64,000 bases of DNA, from positions 3,286,001-3,350,000 of the forward strand of contig NZ_CP014518.1 of the NCBI RefSeq assembly GCF_001577305.1. Direction: 5' to 3'. The notes beneath the pieces were generated by a model. That model was not told where the DNA came from. It made no database searches and saw only the letters and a list, made by a program, of their open reading frames with translations. Source of the stretch: Sinomonas atrocyanea (GTDB lineage Bacteria > Actinomycetota > Actinomycetes > Actinomycetales > Micrococcaceae). Within the stretch, counting starts at the first letter, position 1, and each line of letters opens with the position of its first letter. The position numbers and the translations under genes are program-made. Of this stretch, positions 6,936 to 16,642 are shown in pieces.

Positions 6936-9900
6936 TTACCAGGTGTAGTTGTTGGTCCGCGCAGTGCCGCCCCGTCCGTCATCGAGCGTCGCCCAACCAG
7001 CGGACCAAGGGTTGATGGCGTTGTGCCCGAGATAGCAGCCGGAGTTCTGGTTGAAGTAACCGTTGGCATCCGTCGTTGCGTGGAAGCTCGCGAACACGTG
7101 GTCGCCTCCGGCATTGTTCCAGCACTGGACGAAGACCGACGCATTGGGGTGGAAGTTCCGCGCCGTGATGTCAAAGTAATAGCAGGCGTTGGACGCGCAC
7201 TGCGGGTCGCTTGTCACGCGCGGCCCCTGCGCGAGGCTCGCGCTCGGCGATGCCGTGCGAGCGGAATCGGACTTGCTCGAGCAGTTCGTCGGCTCGCCCT
7301 GCACGCAGGCCCTGACGGTGATCGAGTGCGCCTCGTCGGGCCCGTTGCCCACGGTGGCGGCGCCGTCGTTGGCCACGGCGTTGCCGTCGATCGTCACGCT
7401 GACGGTGCTGGGCCGGCCGTTGTCGTATCCGCCGGTGTTCCAGGTCATCTTCACGCGGATGCCATCGGTCGCGGCATTGGCCACGGGGGTCTTGGGCTGG
7501 CCGTAGGGATTGGCCGAGGCGCGGTTGCTGCTCGGCCCAGGCCCGGCCGAGTTCACGGCTCGGACCAGGAAGGAGTAGGTCGTGCCGTTCTGCAGGCCGC
7601 TGACGGTCTTGTCCGACGCGAGTGAGCTCCAGCTGCTGCCCCCGTCGATCGAGTATTGGTAGCCGGAGACGGGGTCACCGTTGGCCGTGGCAGGGCTGAA
7701 GGCGAGCTGGACTTGGCCGCCGTTGCCGGTGGTGTTCGCCGGCGCCGCGCTCAGGTTCGACACCGCGCCGGGCCGCCCGTACGGGGTCACCGGGTTGCTG
7801 CGGGCACCCTGCGGCGACGCGCCCACGTTGTTGTGGGCCACGAGGGCGAAGGTGTAGGTCGAGGAGGTGTCGAGGCCGGTGACCTGCTGCTGGGTCCCCT
7901 GGACACCGGAGACCGTCTTGGCGAGGGACCCGCCGCGGTACACGAGCACGTCGTAGGACGTCACGGGCTCGCCGTTGCTCTTGAGCGGCTCCGAGGCCCA
8001 GGCCACGTCGACGACGCCGCCGTTGACGGCCGACGTCGAGCGGGTCGCCGTGGGTGCCGCAGGTGCGAGGGGGGCGCCGGCCGGCTTCGCGGCGGCCGAG
8101 AGCGTGGACCAGTCCGACGGGTCCTTCGCCCCGTTCTTGGCCTGGATGCGCGCGCGGTACTCCACGCCGTTGGTGAGGCCCGTCCATGTCAGCTGCGTGA
8201 CGGCCCCGACGGTGCGCCGCTGGATGCCCTCCTCGGAGGAGAGCTCGATCGTGTAGCTCTGGATCGCGGTGCCCTCGTTCGCGGGCGCGGTCCAGGTCAT
8301 GGAGATGCTCTTGTCGCCGCGAGACAGCACGGGAGGCCCGGGCTGGGAGGGCTTGGCGTCCGGGGTGATGGGTGCCGAGGCGGGGCTCGGTGCGGAGTCG
8401 CCGACGGCGTTGGTCGCCACGACCGTGAAGGTGTACTCAGTGCCGTTGGTGAGCCCCGTGACGGTGCAGGTGGTCGTCGGGCAGGTCTGGCTGCCGCCCG
8501 CGTAGTTGACCTTGTAGGCGCTGATCTCGGCGCCGTTGTTCGACGGCGGGGCCCAGTGCAGCACCACCTGCCGGCTCGACATGCCGTCCACGACGGGGGC
8601 GCTCGGTGCATCCGGCTTGTCGCGGACCGTCACGGTGAAGGTGCCCTCGACCTCGCGCTCGGTGTCCCCGGTCGCGTCGCCGACGCGGTAGGTGCCGGTC
8701 AGCTGGCCGTGGAATCCGGCGGCGGGGGTCACGATCACGTGGTCGCCCTCGACCCTCGCATCGCCGCCGCCGCTGCCGACACCCGCGCGGACCAGCGTGA
8801 GCGCTTTGCCGGGGAACGGGTTGGCATCGTTGGCGAGGACGGGGATGTCGACGGGCTTGCCGGCCTGGGCCTCCGGGACCGCATCGGGATTGGCGACGGC
8901 GAGCGGCCGGGTCGAGCGGACCACCCGCACCTCGACCGTGCCCTCGGCCTTCCCTCCGCGCCCATCGTCGACCTGGATGCCGACCGTTCCCGAGGTGCCG
9001 CGCTGGGCGGAGGTCACCTTGGCCTTGAGGACGGAGCCGTCGAGGGTGACGTCGACGCCCTCGGGAGCGGCGCCGGTGACCTTGAAGGAGGCGCGGTCGA
9101 TGTCGCCCGGGTCGGGATCGGTCGTTGCGGCGCGGAGGTCGAGCTGCGCGGCGTCCTCGCCCTGGGCCGCCTCGAGGATGCTCGTGGCGAAGGTGGGCGC
9201 CGTGTTGGGCTTGTCTGCGGTCGGCTCGACGTCGATCGGAATGGTCAGGACGCTCTTGAGCCCGTCCGAGTCGTCGGGGCCGGAGCCGTCGGTGACCTCG
9301 AAGGTGATCGAGGCGCGGCCGCCGTAGTCCTTGCGGGCCGTGTACCGCAGGGTGCCGGCGTCCTTGACGAGGCCGGAGCCGTCGGCGGCGACCGCGGAGA
9401 CGGCGCCCTCCCCCGTGATCCGCGGGCTCCTGCCGGGCCTCACGGTGACGTAGTCGGCGAGCTTGAGCTCGAGCGGCTCCCCGGCCTTGGAGTGCGCGGG
9501 ATCGAGCGTCTTGAGCACCGGCCGCTGGTCGCGCAGGCCGGGCACCCAGATGATCGCTGTCGCCTGCAGCCCGTCCACGTCCGTGACGGTGTACGGGATG
9601 GCCTGGGGCGCCTCGGTGAGCGCGACGTTCACCCGGCCCCCGTCCACGGTGGTGCCCGGGGCTGCGGCGCTCGGCGGAATGGTGACCTTCAGGTCGCTGG
9701 CGACGCCGTCGGGGTCCTCGTCGTTCTTGAGGACGTCCACCGCGAACGTCTTCTTGCCGGCCACGTCCATGGGGTTGACCCGGTCGTCGCGGACGATCGG
9801 GGCCTTGAGCGGGGCGTTCGGGTCGACCGTGACGATGATGTTGCCGACGGCCCGGCCGCCGCGGCCGTCGTCGACCGTGTAGCGGACCGTGACCGTGCCG

Positions 9901-12900
9901 GGCGCCGACGGCGGGGTGACGACGACGCGGCCCTCGTCCACCCTGGCGGTGGTCCCCTGCGGCAGCTCGAAGCCGTCGGCGACGAGGCGCACGGTGTCGC
10001 CGTCGGGGTCGGTGTCGTTGGCGAGCGCGTCGACGGAGACCGGACGCCCGGGCCGGACGGAGACCTTGTCGTCGCCCGGGATGGGCTTCTGGTTGGTGTT
10101 CGGGACCGCGGCGACGCCGACCAGGACGGTCGCCACGCCGCGGCCGCCGAACCTGTCCTCGACCACGTAGGTGAAGGTGTCCTTGCCGCTGGCGTCGTTG
10201 GCCGCCGTGTACTCGATGTACCCGTCCTTGACGATGGCGGTGCCGAGAGCGGGGGGCTTCTCGATGCCCGTGATGGTCACGGAGTCGCCGTCGGGATCGA
10301 CGCCGTCGAGCGGGACGGCCACCTTCGCGGCATGGCCGGCGAGCACGCGGGCGGTGAGGTTCTTGGGGACGGGCATGCCGTTCTGCGCCGGGTCCGCGGG
10401 CCGGATCGTGATGGTGACCTTGGCCGAGTCCTTCTGGCCGGCCGGGTCGACGACCTGGTAGATGCCGTACACGGTCCCGGGGTTCGGCCCGGCCGAGAAG
10501 CGCAGCTTGTCCTGGTCGACGAAGAGGTGGCCCGAGGCCGGGTCCGGGACCTCGACGAGCTTGGGGTCGAGCGTGATGGGTGCCCCGTTGGGGTGCGAGT
10601 CGTTGGCGAGCACGGGGATCGTCACCGTGTCGCCCGCCCGGACCACCACCGAGTCCGGCTTCGCGACCGGCGGGTCGAGCTTGGCGGGCGGCGGCACCGG
10701 TGTCACGGTCACGGTCGAGCTGGCCGTCTTGTCTCCGTTGGAGACCACGTAGCCGAAGGAGAGCGGCTCCTTGAGCCCCCTCGTGTCCGTGATCCGCAGG
10801 ATCGCGTGGTCGATGACCGAGACGGTGACCGGCGCGTCCTGCGGCAGCGAGATCGACTGGACGACGAGCACGCCGCCGCCCGGGTCGGTGTCGTTCGCGA
10901 GGGGGTCGACGAGCACGTTGCCGCCGGAAGGAAGGAGGGCGACGTCGCGCACCGCGACGGGCGCGCCGTCGTCGGCCGTCTTCGCCTCGACATCGATCCG
11001 GACGAGCCCCTGCGCGGTGGCCGATCCGTTCGAGGCGAGGTAGACGGCGTAGTACACCTTCGGCTCGGCGGCCTTCGCGGAGAACGTGCCGTCCTCGGAG
11101 TTCATGACGACGTCGAGTCCCGGGACGGGCTCGACCTTGAGCAGGCGCAGCCCGGTCCCCGACGGGTCGATGTCGTTGGCAAGCGGGGAGACGACGATGG
11201 GCTCGTCCACGCCGGTGCGGACATGGTCCGGCGTGGTCTGCGGCGGCAGGGACCCCCGCGAGCGGACGTCCGCCGTGATCGTCGCCTCGGTGACGTCGCG
11301 CCCGTCGGAGACCCTGACGGTGATCTCCTTCTTGCCGAGCGAGGTGCCGCCGTCCGTGAACGTGATGGTGCCGTCGGGCTGGGAGCGCACGGAGTCGCCG
11401 GCGCCGGACGTTGCAGCCCCCGCGAGGAACATCTCGTCGCCGTCGGGGTCCACGAAGTCGCCGAGGATGTTCTGCGAGACGGAGGTGCCCTGCTCGACCG
11501 CGATGGTGTTGGCCCGCATCTGGCGCGGCGGCGTGTTCGTCGCATTGTCGCGGACCGCGAGGGTGACCTTCGCCGTGGCGGTGCCGCCGCGGCCGTCGGA
11601 GACCTCGTACTCGAAGGCGTCGTTGCCCTTCGCGTCCGCGGCCACGACGATCTGCAGGGCCGCGCCGTTGAAGATCGGCTGGACGGCGCCGATGCGCGCG
11701 GCCTGTCCGGTGGGGCGCACGGTGAGGACGTCGCCGTCCGGGTCGGAGTCGTTGAGGAGCACGGGCAGGATCACCGTGCGGCCCGGCCGGACCCCGAAGT
11801 CGTCCGGCATGGCCGTGGGCGGCTTGTTCTCCTCGTCCCGCTTGGGCAGCTCCTTCTGGAGCATGATCTCGGCGGAGTCCTCCTTGTCGCCGTTCTTGAC
11901 GGTCTTCTGGGGGACGATCTCCTGCCAGTTGTTGACGAGCTGCATCTGCTCGGTGACGAGCCAGACGTTGCCGCCGTGGACGTCGTTGAGGACCACCACG
12001 TCCCGGTTGGTGCGGAACACGAGTTCGGAGTCGGGCCGCGCCGAGGGGATGTCCTTGATCTCGGGCTGGCCCCCGCCGCACTGGCGCAGGTAGATGCCGG
12101 TTCCGGCCCAGGCGGAGTGGACGCAGCCGCCCTGCTGCACCGGCCGGGCGGGGAGCCCGGCACGGCCCGCTGCCGCCTCGAGCACGCGCGGGTCGCCGCC
12201 TCCCAGTGGGACGGTGACGAGCGCCTTGGCGGTGGCCACCGCCACCGCGTCGGCCGAGGGCCCGGTGTCCTGCAGCTGGGCGTTGCGGAAGTCGTCGCGC
12301 GTGATGCGCTGGCCGTTGGGGAGGAAGAGGGTGCCCGCACCGGTGTCGAGCACGACGACGTCCTCCCCGACCGCTGCGACCTGCACCTTCGCTGAGGTGG
12401 AGAGCCCGTCGAGCTTCGTGAAGGTCGGGTCACCGTTCTCGGGCACGCGGACGATCTCGGTGCGGGCGGCCGACACCGCGACGACCTCGTTCTGCGCGGA
12501 TACCGTCGCCACGGCACCGGGGAGGTCCTGGACGGTTGGCTCGGTGTTCTGGGGGGTGAAGCCGCTGAGCCGGTCGAGCGGGAGGGCCCAGAGCCGGCCG
12601 GTGCCGGGGTCGGCGAGCGCGGCCGTCGTCGTGCCGAACGCGGAGGTGCCGGTGCCCGCGAACGGGAGGTCACCGGCCAGGCGCACGTCGGCGACGTCGA
12701 CGGGGCTCAGCGTTGCGACTCCCTTGTCCTGGACGGCGACGGAGCGGCCCTGCTGCACCACGTCGAAGCTGCCCGAGCGGGCGGAGACGCCGCCGTCGAG
12801 CACCTTCGAGGAGAAGTTGAGGTGGCCCACCATGTTCACGGAGCCGTTCGTGACCCAGACGCCGCCGTCGTTCAGGTCGGCGGACACGGAGGTGAATCCC

Positions 12901-13004
12901 GGGTACAGGATTGCCGCGGCTGCGAGCAGGGCCGCGGCCACCCCCATCGCCGTCGATACAACAAGCCTTGTCGCCCGATGGCGCAGCCCCCCGGCTCGTC
13001 GCAC
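6936..13004 (-). CDS. Giant secreted Ig/cadherin-like and FN3 repeat protein
   Basis: About 2,022 residues. The frame is open to a GTG at 13031, but the GTG at 13004 is preferred because GGGAGAAGG lies just upstream. An N-terminal hydrophobic helix (VVSTAMGVAAALLAAAAIL) acts as signal or anchor. Residues ~60-430 look like a beta-propeller. About ten Ig/cadherin-like modules follow, each with an acidic turn such as LLNDSDPDGD or LANDTDPDGD (possible Ca2+ sites), then five fibronectin type III domains (for example PDAPSAPVVDG, PSQPGPPVLSR), ending in a Cys-containing ~100-residue beta domain. It is probably a cell-surface or adhesive protein. Relatives in actinobacteria often precede moxR-DUF58-transglutaminase genes (recalled, not checked); none occurs here. 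Confidence 0.85.
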   Translation of the reverse strand: MRRAGGLRHRATRLVVSTAMGVAAALLAAAAILYPGFTSVSADLNDGGVWVTNGSVNMVGHLNFSSKVLDGGVSARSGSFDVVQQGRSVAVQDKGVATLSPVDVADVRLAGDLPFAGTGTSAFGTTTAALADPGTGRLWALPLDRLSGFTPQNTEPTVQDLPGAVATVSAQNEVVAVSAARTEIVRVPENGDPTFTKLDGLSTSAKVQVAAVGEDVVVLDTGAGTLFLPNGQRITRDDFRNAQLQDTGPSADAVAVATAKALVTVPLGGGDPRVLEAAAGRAGLPARPVQQGGCVHSAWAGTGIYLRQCGGGQPEIKDIPSARPDSELVFRTNRDVVVLNDVHGGNVWLVTEQMQLVNNWQEIVPQKTVKNGDKEDSAEIMLQKELPKRDEENKPPTAMPDDFGVRPGRTVILPVLLNDSDPDGDVLTVRPTGQAARIGAVQPIFNGAALQIVVAADAKGNDAFEYEVSDGRGGTATAKVTLAVRDNATNTPPRQMRANTIAVEQGTSVSQNILGDFVDPDGDEMFLAGAATSGAGDSVRSQPDGTITFTDGGTSLGKKEITVRVSDGRDVTEATITADVRSRGSLPPQTTPDHVRTGVDEPIVVSPLANDIDPSGTGLRLLKVEPVPGLDVVMNSEDGTFSAKAAEPKVYYAVYLASNGSATAQGLVRIDVEAKTADDGAPVAVRDVALLPSGGNVLVDPLANDTDPGGGVLVVQSISLPQDAPVTVSVIDHAILRITDTRGLKEPLSFGYVVSNGDKTASSTVTVTPVPPPAKLDPPVAKPDSVVVRAGDTVTIPVLANDSHPNGAPITLDPKLVEVPDPASGHLFVDQDKLRFSAGPNPGTVYGIYQVVDPAGQKDSAKVTITIRPADPAQNGMPVPKNLTARVLAGHAAKVAVPLDGVDPDGDSVTITGIEKPPALGTAIVKDGYIEYTAANDASGKDTFTYVVEDRFGGRGVATVLVGVAAVPNTNQKPIPGDDKVSVRPGRPVSVDALANDTDPDGDTVRLVADGFELPQGTTARVDEGRVVVTPPSAPGTVTVRYTVDDGRGGRAVGNIIVTVDPNAPLKAPIVRDDRVNPMDVAGKKTFAVDVLKNDEDPDGVASDLKVTIPPSAAAPGTTVDGGRVNVALTEAPQAIPYTVTDVDGLQATAIIWVPGLRDQRPVLKTLDPAHSKAGEPLELKLADYVTVRPGRSPRITGEGAVSAVAADGSGLVKDAGTLRYTARKDYGGRASITFEVTDGSGPDDSDGLKSVLTIPIDVEPTADKPNTAPTFATSILEAAQGEDAAQLDLRAATTDPDPGDIDRASFKVTGAAPEGVDVTLDGSVLKAKVTSAQRGTSGTVGIQVDDGRGGKAEGTVEVRVVRSTRPLAVANPDAVPEAQAGKPVDIPVLANDANPFPGKALTLVRAGVGSGGGDARVEGDHVIVTPAAGFHGQLTGTYRVGDATGDTEREVEGTFTVTVRDKPDAPSAPVVDGMSSRQVVLHWAPPSNNGAEISAYKVNYAGGSQTCPTTTCTVTGLTNGTEYTFTVVATNAVGDSAPSPASAPITPDAKPSQPGPPVLSRGDKSISMTWTAPANEGTAIQSYTIELSSEEGIQRRTVGAVTQLTWTGLTNGVEYRARIQAKNGAKDPSDWSTLSAAAKPAGAPLAPAAPTATRSTSAVNGGVVDVAWASEPLKSNGEPVTSYDVLVYRGGSLAKTVSGVQGTQQQVTGLDTSSTYTFALVAHNNVGASPQGARSNPVTPYGRPGAVSNLSAAPANTTGNGGQVQLAFSPATANGDPVSGYQYSIDGGSSWSSLASDKTVSGLQNGTTYSFLVRAVNSAGPGPSSNRASANPYGQPKTPVANAATDGIRVKMTWNTGGYDNGRPSTVSVTIDGNAVANDGAATVGNGPDEAHSITVRACVQGEPTNCSSKSDSARTASPSASLAQGPRVTSDPQCASNACYYFDITARNFHPNASVFVQCWNNAGGDHVFASFHATTDANGYFNQNSGCYLGHNAINPWSAGWATLDDGRGGTARTNNYTW

Positions 13005-13230
13005 TGGCCTTCTCCCGTCGATTCGCCGCACCCGCGGGCAGCATTATCGGCGGCCCGGTCCCCTTGCGGTCCAGATGCCGCAGCCCTCCCCGAGAGGGCA
13101 GTCGGCACCCCGAGGTTACCAAAGGCCCTTGCGCGCTGCCGAGGCCGTGGGGAGAACTCCCCATGCAGCGGGATGCCTCTGGGTCAGTCCAGGGGCGACG
13201 TCGGGGTCCCGCAGGGCGACCTCGCGGTCG

Positions 13231-13650
13231 CTAGCCTGCGGTGCCGAACCTGTCGACGAGGTCCGACCGGCCGAACATATGGGCCGCCTGCCGGGCGGTG
13301 GGGCTCCCCGCATCGGGATCCGCCCCGAGCTCGAGGAGGACCTCCACGACGTCGGCGTGGCCCTTGAACACGGCCCCCGCGAGGGGGGTCTGGCCGCGGT
13401 CGTTGGCGACCGCGACGTCGGCCCCGTGCGCGCCGAGGAGGCGGACGGACTCGGCGTGGCCGTGGTAGGCGGCCAGCATGACGAGCGTGTCCCCGGCCTG
13501 GTTCGCCAGGGTCGCGGGGGCGCCGGCCTCGAGGTACGCGCGGAGCACGGGGGTGTCCCCGGCTCGGGCGGCGTCGAACAGCTTCCCGGCGAGGGCGATG
13601 ACGTCCTCGGGCATCCCGGAGGCCCCGGGGGTCTGGGCGTTCTCGCTCAC
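13231..13650 (-). CDS. Ankyrin-repeat protein
   Basis: A 139-residue protein made almost entirely of ankyrin repeats: LFDAARAGDTPVLRAYLEAG, AGDTLVMLAAYHGHAESVR and RGQTPLAGAVFKGHADVVE are three successive helix-turn-helix-loop units, each with the G-x-T-x-L/P-x-A-A signature. No signal peptide is seen, so it is probably cytosolic and binds a protein partner. The GTG start overlaps the stop of the upstream YgfZ-like gene by 4 bp (GTGA), so the two are translationally coupled. The partner is unknown. Confidence 0.88.
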   Translation of the reverse strand: MSENAQTPGASGMPEDVIALAGKLFDAARAGDTPVLRAYLEAGAPATLANQAGDTLVMLAAYHGHAESVRLLGAHGADVAVANDRGQTPLAGAVFKGHADVVEVLLELGADPDAGSPTARQAAHMFGRSDLVDRFGTAG

Positions 13651-14783
13651 GCGTTCCTCCTGAGCAGTCCTGTGGGCCTGCCGACGACTTGGCCGGCGTC
13701 GGGGGCGACGATGGTCTCCTGGGCGGCCGCATACTCCTCGCCCTCGGCCTCGCCGCGGACCACCAGCGTTGCGCCGGGGTCCACGGAGCGCTTGAGGACG
13801 GCGAGCGCGATCGGCCCCATCTCATGGTGGAGGGCCGCCGAGGTCACGGTGCCGACCGGCCGCGCCCCTGCGTCGGTGCCCGCGGGGAAGACTGCGCTGC
13901 CGGGCGCGGGCAGCGTGTGCGCGGACCCGTCCAGCTGCAGGAGCGTGAGCCGCCGCGGGGGGTGCCCCAGGTTGTGCACGCGGGCCACGGTCTCCTGGCC
14001 CTTGTAGCAGCCCTTCGCGAGGTGGACGGCGGTCCGGAGCAGGTCGAGCTCGTGCGGGATGGTGCGTTCGTCGGTCTCGAGGCCCCAGCGCGGGCGCCAG
14101 GCGGCGATGCGCAGCGCCTCGGAGGCCATGGTCCCGGCGAGCCCCACGCCGTCGGCCTCCAGCGCTGCCGCGGCCTCGGCGAGGCGCGAGCGCTCCACCA
14201 CATGCTCGAACCAGGGCCGCTCGAGCCCCGGATGGTGGGCCTCGTCGACCGCGGCGTAGCTGAAGCCGCCCGGGGCGACGTGCGGCCAGGGGTCCTCCCA
14301 CGTCAGGCCGCGCCCGCCGGGAGCGAACCGGGCGAGCGCCTCGAGGTGGCGGGTCGCACCGAGCACGCCGCAGCGCGCCGAGACGTCCTCGACCTCGACG
14401 CGGAGCATGAACTTCATGGACTCGAGCCACGCCGCGAGGCCCTGGGCCTCACCGGACTCGACGAGGAGCCAGGCCCGCTCGCCGTCGTCCACGATCCGCG
14501 CATCGAACTCGATGCGGCCCTGGACGCTGAGCAGGAGCAGCTCGCTGGACTGGCCCGGGCGCAGGCCGGAGACCTGCTGCGAGGACAGGGTGGTCAGCCA
14601 GGAGAGCCGGTCGGGGCCGGCGACAGTGACGACGCCACGGTAGGACAGGTCCACTGCGGCGCGGCCGGCGGCGAGCGCACGCTGCTCCCGCACCGGGTCT
14701 CCGTAGTGGGCGGCCACGCCCTCGTCGGGGCCGTGCGCGGCCACCGCGCCGGGTTGTGCCATGAGGGGGGAAGCCTGGGTCAT
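13647..14783 (-). CDS. ygfZ: Folate-binding YgfZ/GcvT-like protein
   Basis: A 378-residue protein. The signature KGCYKGQETVARVHNLG lies around residue 260 and contains the conserved Cys of YgfZ/IBA57 proteins, which use folate in repair and assembly of Fe-S clusters. The N-terminal part (WLTTLSSQQVSGLRPGQ, QGRIEFDARI) matches the GcvT-like fold. Start: the ATG at 14783 has GGA 7-9 nt upstream; an ATG at 14789 would add two residues. It heads a two-gene unit with the ankyrin gene (4-bp overlap) and follows the nitrobindin gene on the same strand after 94 bp. Conserved folate residues were not checked one by one. Confidence 0.88.
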   Translation of the reverse strand: MTQASPLMAQPGAVAAHGPDEGVAAHYGDPVREQRALAAGRAAVDLSYRGVVTVAGPDRLSWLTTLSSQQVSGLRPGQSSELLLLSVQGRIEFDARIVDDGERAWLLVESGEAQGLAAWLESMKFMLRVEVEDVSARCGVLGATRHLEALARFAPGGRGLTWEDPWPHVAPGGFSYAAVDEAHHPGLERPWFEHVVERSRLAEAAAALEADGVGLAGTMASEALRIAAWRPRWGLETDERTIPHELDLLRTAVHLAKGCYKGQETVARVHNLGHPPRRLTLLQLDGSAHTLPAPGSAVFPAGTDAGARPVGTVTSAALHHEMGPIALAVLKRSVDPGATLVVRGEAEGEEYAAAQETIVAPDAGQVVGRPTGLLRRNA

Positions 14784-14877
14784 ATCCATTCCAACGAGAT
14801 CGGGGCCGATTTCACTCCCGGTGCCGTGCCCCGGCGCCACCGCCCGGTCCGCCACGAGGCACTCGGTCCGGGCGGGG

Positions 14878-15507
14878 CTACTCGGTCGGGACGCGGCCGG
14901 ACTCGGGCGGGGACACGCGGTGCAGGATCGCCGACGCGTGCGGCGCGAGGGGCTCGCCGCCGGCGGCGACGTCCCAGCGCCAGAAGAGGTCCGAGTTGAC
15001 GAGGCCGAAGATGCGCGTGGCCGCCTTGTAGTCGCGGGCATGGGCGCCGCGCAGCACGGCGTCGGTGCTGAGCTGGATCTGCGGGCCCCTGATCTGGCCG
15101 TAGTACAGCTCGGCGATGCTGCCGGGGTGCACGATCGTCACGGTGATGTCGAAGCCGTCGCTGCTGTTGCGCAGGGACTCGACCTCGTCCGCCGAGGTGT
15201 AGGCCGGGACGATGTCCGGGGGCGTGAGCCCCGGACCGCCGTCGGCATCCTGGACCGGACGGTCCAGCTGCCAGTACCCGACCTCGGTGGCGAGCGGCCT
15301 GATGCGCTTGCCGTCCTCGTCCGCGAGCCAGCTCTCGGCCGTGTACTTCAGGTAGGGGAAGCCACTGTGGGCGAACACGACGTGCTGGACGAAGTGCTCG
15401 TCGTCGCCCTCGCCCGCGCCGAGCCGGCCGCGGCCCTCCCACTCCCCGATGAGCCACGACAGCGGGACGAGCTCGGGGGTCAGGCCGGACGGGATCTCAA
15501 TGGGCAC
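14878..15507 (-). CDS. FABP-like nitrobindin (peroxynitrite isomerase family)
   Basis: A 209-residue beta-barrel protein. The N-terminal LSWLIGEWEGRG is the G-x-W-x-G-x-G motif of the DUF1794/nitrobindin family, and the C-terminal part of the barrel (LFWRWDVAAG...PHASAILHRV) carries His residues in the position where the family ligates heme. Members bind ferric heme and isomerise peroxynitrite to nitrate. AAGGAG lies about 7 nt before the GTG start. It is co-directional with ygfZ downstream. Confidence 0.85.
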   Translation of the reverse strand: MPIEIPSGLTPELVPLSWLIGEWEGRGRLGAGEGDDEHFVQHVVFAHSGFPYLKYTAESWLADEDGKRIRPLATEVGYWQLDRPVQDADGGPGLTPPDIVPAYTSADEVESLRNSSDGFDITVTIVHPGSIAELYYGQIRGPQIQLSTDAVLRGAHARDYKAATRIFGLVNSDLFWRWDVAAGGEPLAPHASAILHRVSPPESGRVPTE

Positions 15508-15542
15508 GTACTGGCTCCTTGGCCGCGGGCGGGGGCTCTAGC

Positions 15543-15665
15543 TCAGCGCTGGCCCTTGAACAGCTTCCACACGACGAGGCCGGCGAACCAGGCCATGGAG
15601 ACGGACGCGACGGCAAGGAGGACGAGGAAGAAGATCTCGAAGGCAGCAACGCTCATAGCTGCCAT
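15543..15665 (-). CDS. Small single-pass membrane protein
   Basis: A 40-residue ORF too short for usual gene callers. It contains one strongly hydrophobic segment (FEIFFLVLLAVASVSMAWF) and a short basic tail WKLFKGQR. The ATG at 15665 has GAGAGG about 7 nt upstream; an alternative ATG at 15656 would remove three residues. It sits between nitrobindin (36 bp downstream) and another membrane-protein gene on the same strand. No function known; the evidence is composition, RBS and position only. Confidence 0.55.
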   Translation of the reverse strand: MAAMSVAAFEIFFLVLLAVASVSMAWFAGLVVWKLFKGQR

Positions 15666-15730
15666 CGTAGCGCCTCTCGGAGGGCCGCCGAGCGTGAGGG
15701 GCGCCACAGCGGCCGGGGCCGCCGGAGGGC

Positions 15731-16477
15731 TCAGACCACCAGCATCCGGTCGAGGAAGTAGGCGATCGCGCCCACCGCGAAGGCGGGGGCGAGGCCCATC
15801 GCCACGAACCCGGCGGCGGCCAGGCGGTCCGGGCGGGCGCTGTTGAGGGCGCGGAAGGCCGCGAGCACCGCGCCGATCACCACGCCCGCGATCGTCGCCG
15901 GGAGGACGGCGACGTCGGTCAGGACCAGCCCGGCGAGCGGGGCGGCGAGGCCGGCGAAGACCACCGTGGCCGGGGCGATGATGGTGTCCGGCCAGCGGAT
16001 CATGCCCAGCAGCAGTGCGACCACGGTGCTGATGGCAGCGACGAGGAGCATCGACCCGGCGCCGGTGAGCCTGGCGGTCGCGATCCACCCCGCGCCGAGG
16101 GCGCACAGCAGCACGCCGGCGCTGGCCCCGAAGGCGGACTCGAGCCGGTGGCTCTGGCCCGTCCCCCGGAGGAGCTGCACCACCACGACGGCCATGACGC
16201 CCACGGCGATCGCCAGGGGCGTCCACGCGAGGTACTGCGGACCGGGCACGAGGGCCGTCACCGCGGCCGAGGCGATTCCCGCGAGGGAAATGACGGCGCC
16301 GTTCGTCTTCTTCGCCGGGATCCCCAGGAAATGGGGCCAGCCGAATCCCACCGCCACGGCCACCACTGCGACGCCCACGAACTGCGCCACGACGCCTCCG
16401 AGGCCCGTGCCGACGGCCACCGCAATGCCCGCGATGGCGACGGCTCCGCTCGCCACGGAGCGGGTCCAGCCCCTCAC
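15731..16477 (-). CDS. Multi-pass integral membrane protein, unknown
   Basis: A 248-residue protein composed of seven to eight hydrophobic helices with short loops. A GWPHFLGIPAKKTNGA loop after the second helix is the most distinctive non-membrane stretch. GAGAGG precedes the GTG start by about 8 nt. It is divergent from glnR across 165 bp. I recognise no catalytic or transport motif and give no function. Confidence 0.7.
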   Translation of the reverse strand: MRGWTRSVASGAVAIAGIAVAVGTGLGGVVAQFVGVAVVAVAVGFGWPHFLGIPAKKTNGAVISLAGIASAAVTALVPGPQYLAWTPLAIAVGVMAVVVVQLLRGTGQSHRLESAFGASAGVLLCALGAGWIATARLTGAGSMLLVAAISTVVALLLGMIRWPDTIIAPATVVFAGLAAPLAGLVLTDVAVLPATIAGVVIGAVLAAFRALNSARPDRLAAAGFVAMGLAPAFAVGAIAYFLDRMLVV

Positions 16478-16574
16478 CGTGCCGCCCTCTCGTCTGCGCT
16501 AGTCACCCTGCCATCCTGCCTCACGTCGGGTGCAAATGTGACACGGGTACCACGGGCGGGCCCGCTGCGCGCCC

Positions 16575-16580
16575 TATAAT
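16575..16580 (+). promoter_or_regulatory. -10 box of glnR
   Basis: A consensus TATAAT 62 nt before the glnR start, in the 165-bp divergent gap. No convincing -35 lies at the right distance (acgggc at 16552-16557), so an activator may be needed. Confidence 0.55.
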
Positions 16581-16642
16581 CGGCTCATCGGCGAGATAGG
16601 CCGCTGCCCGACGCAGTGCAGACAGATCCTTACGGAGGAACC

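Noticed and set aside
4714..6948. A 744-codon open frame on the plus strand
   Set aside because: It overlaps the GNAT gene in another frame and then runs antisense to the MFS gene; composition indicates a shadow.
7656..12395. A 1,579-codon open frame on the plus strand
   Set aside because: It lies antisense to the Ig/FN3 gene; its composition (Arg, Gly, Val, Asp rich, no motifs) is typical of the antisense shadow of a GC-rich gene.
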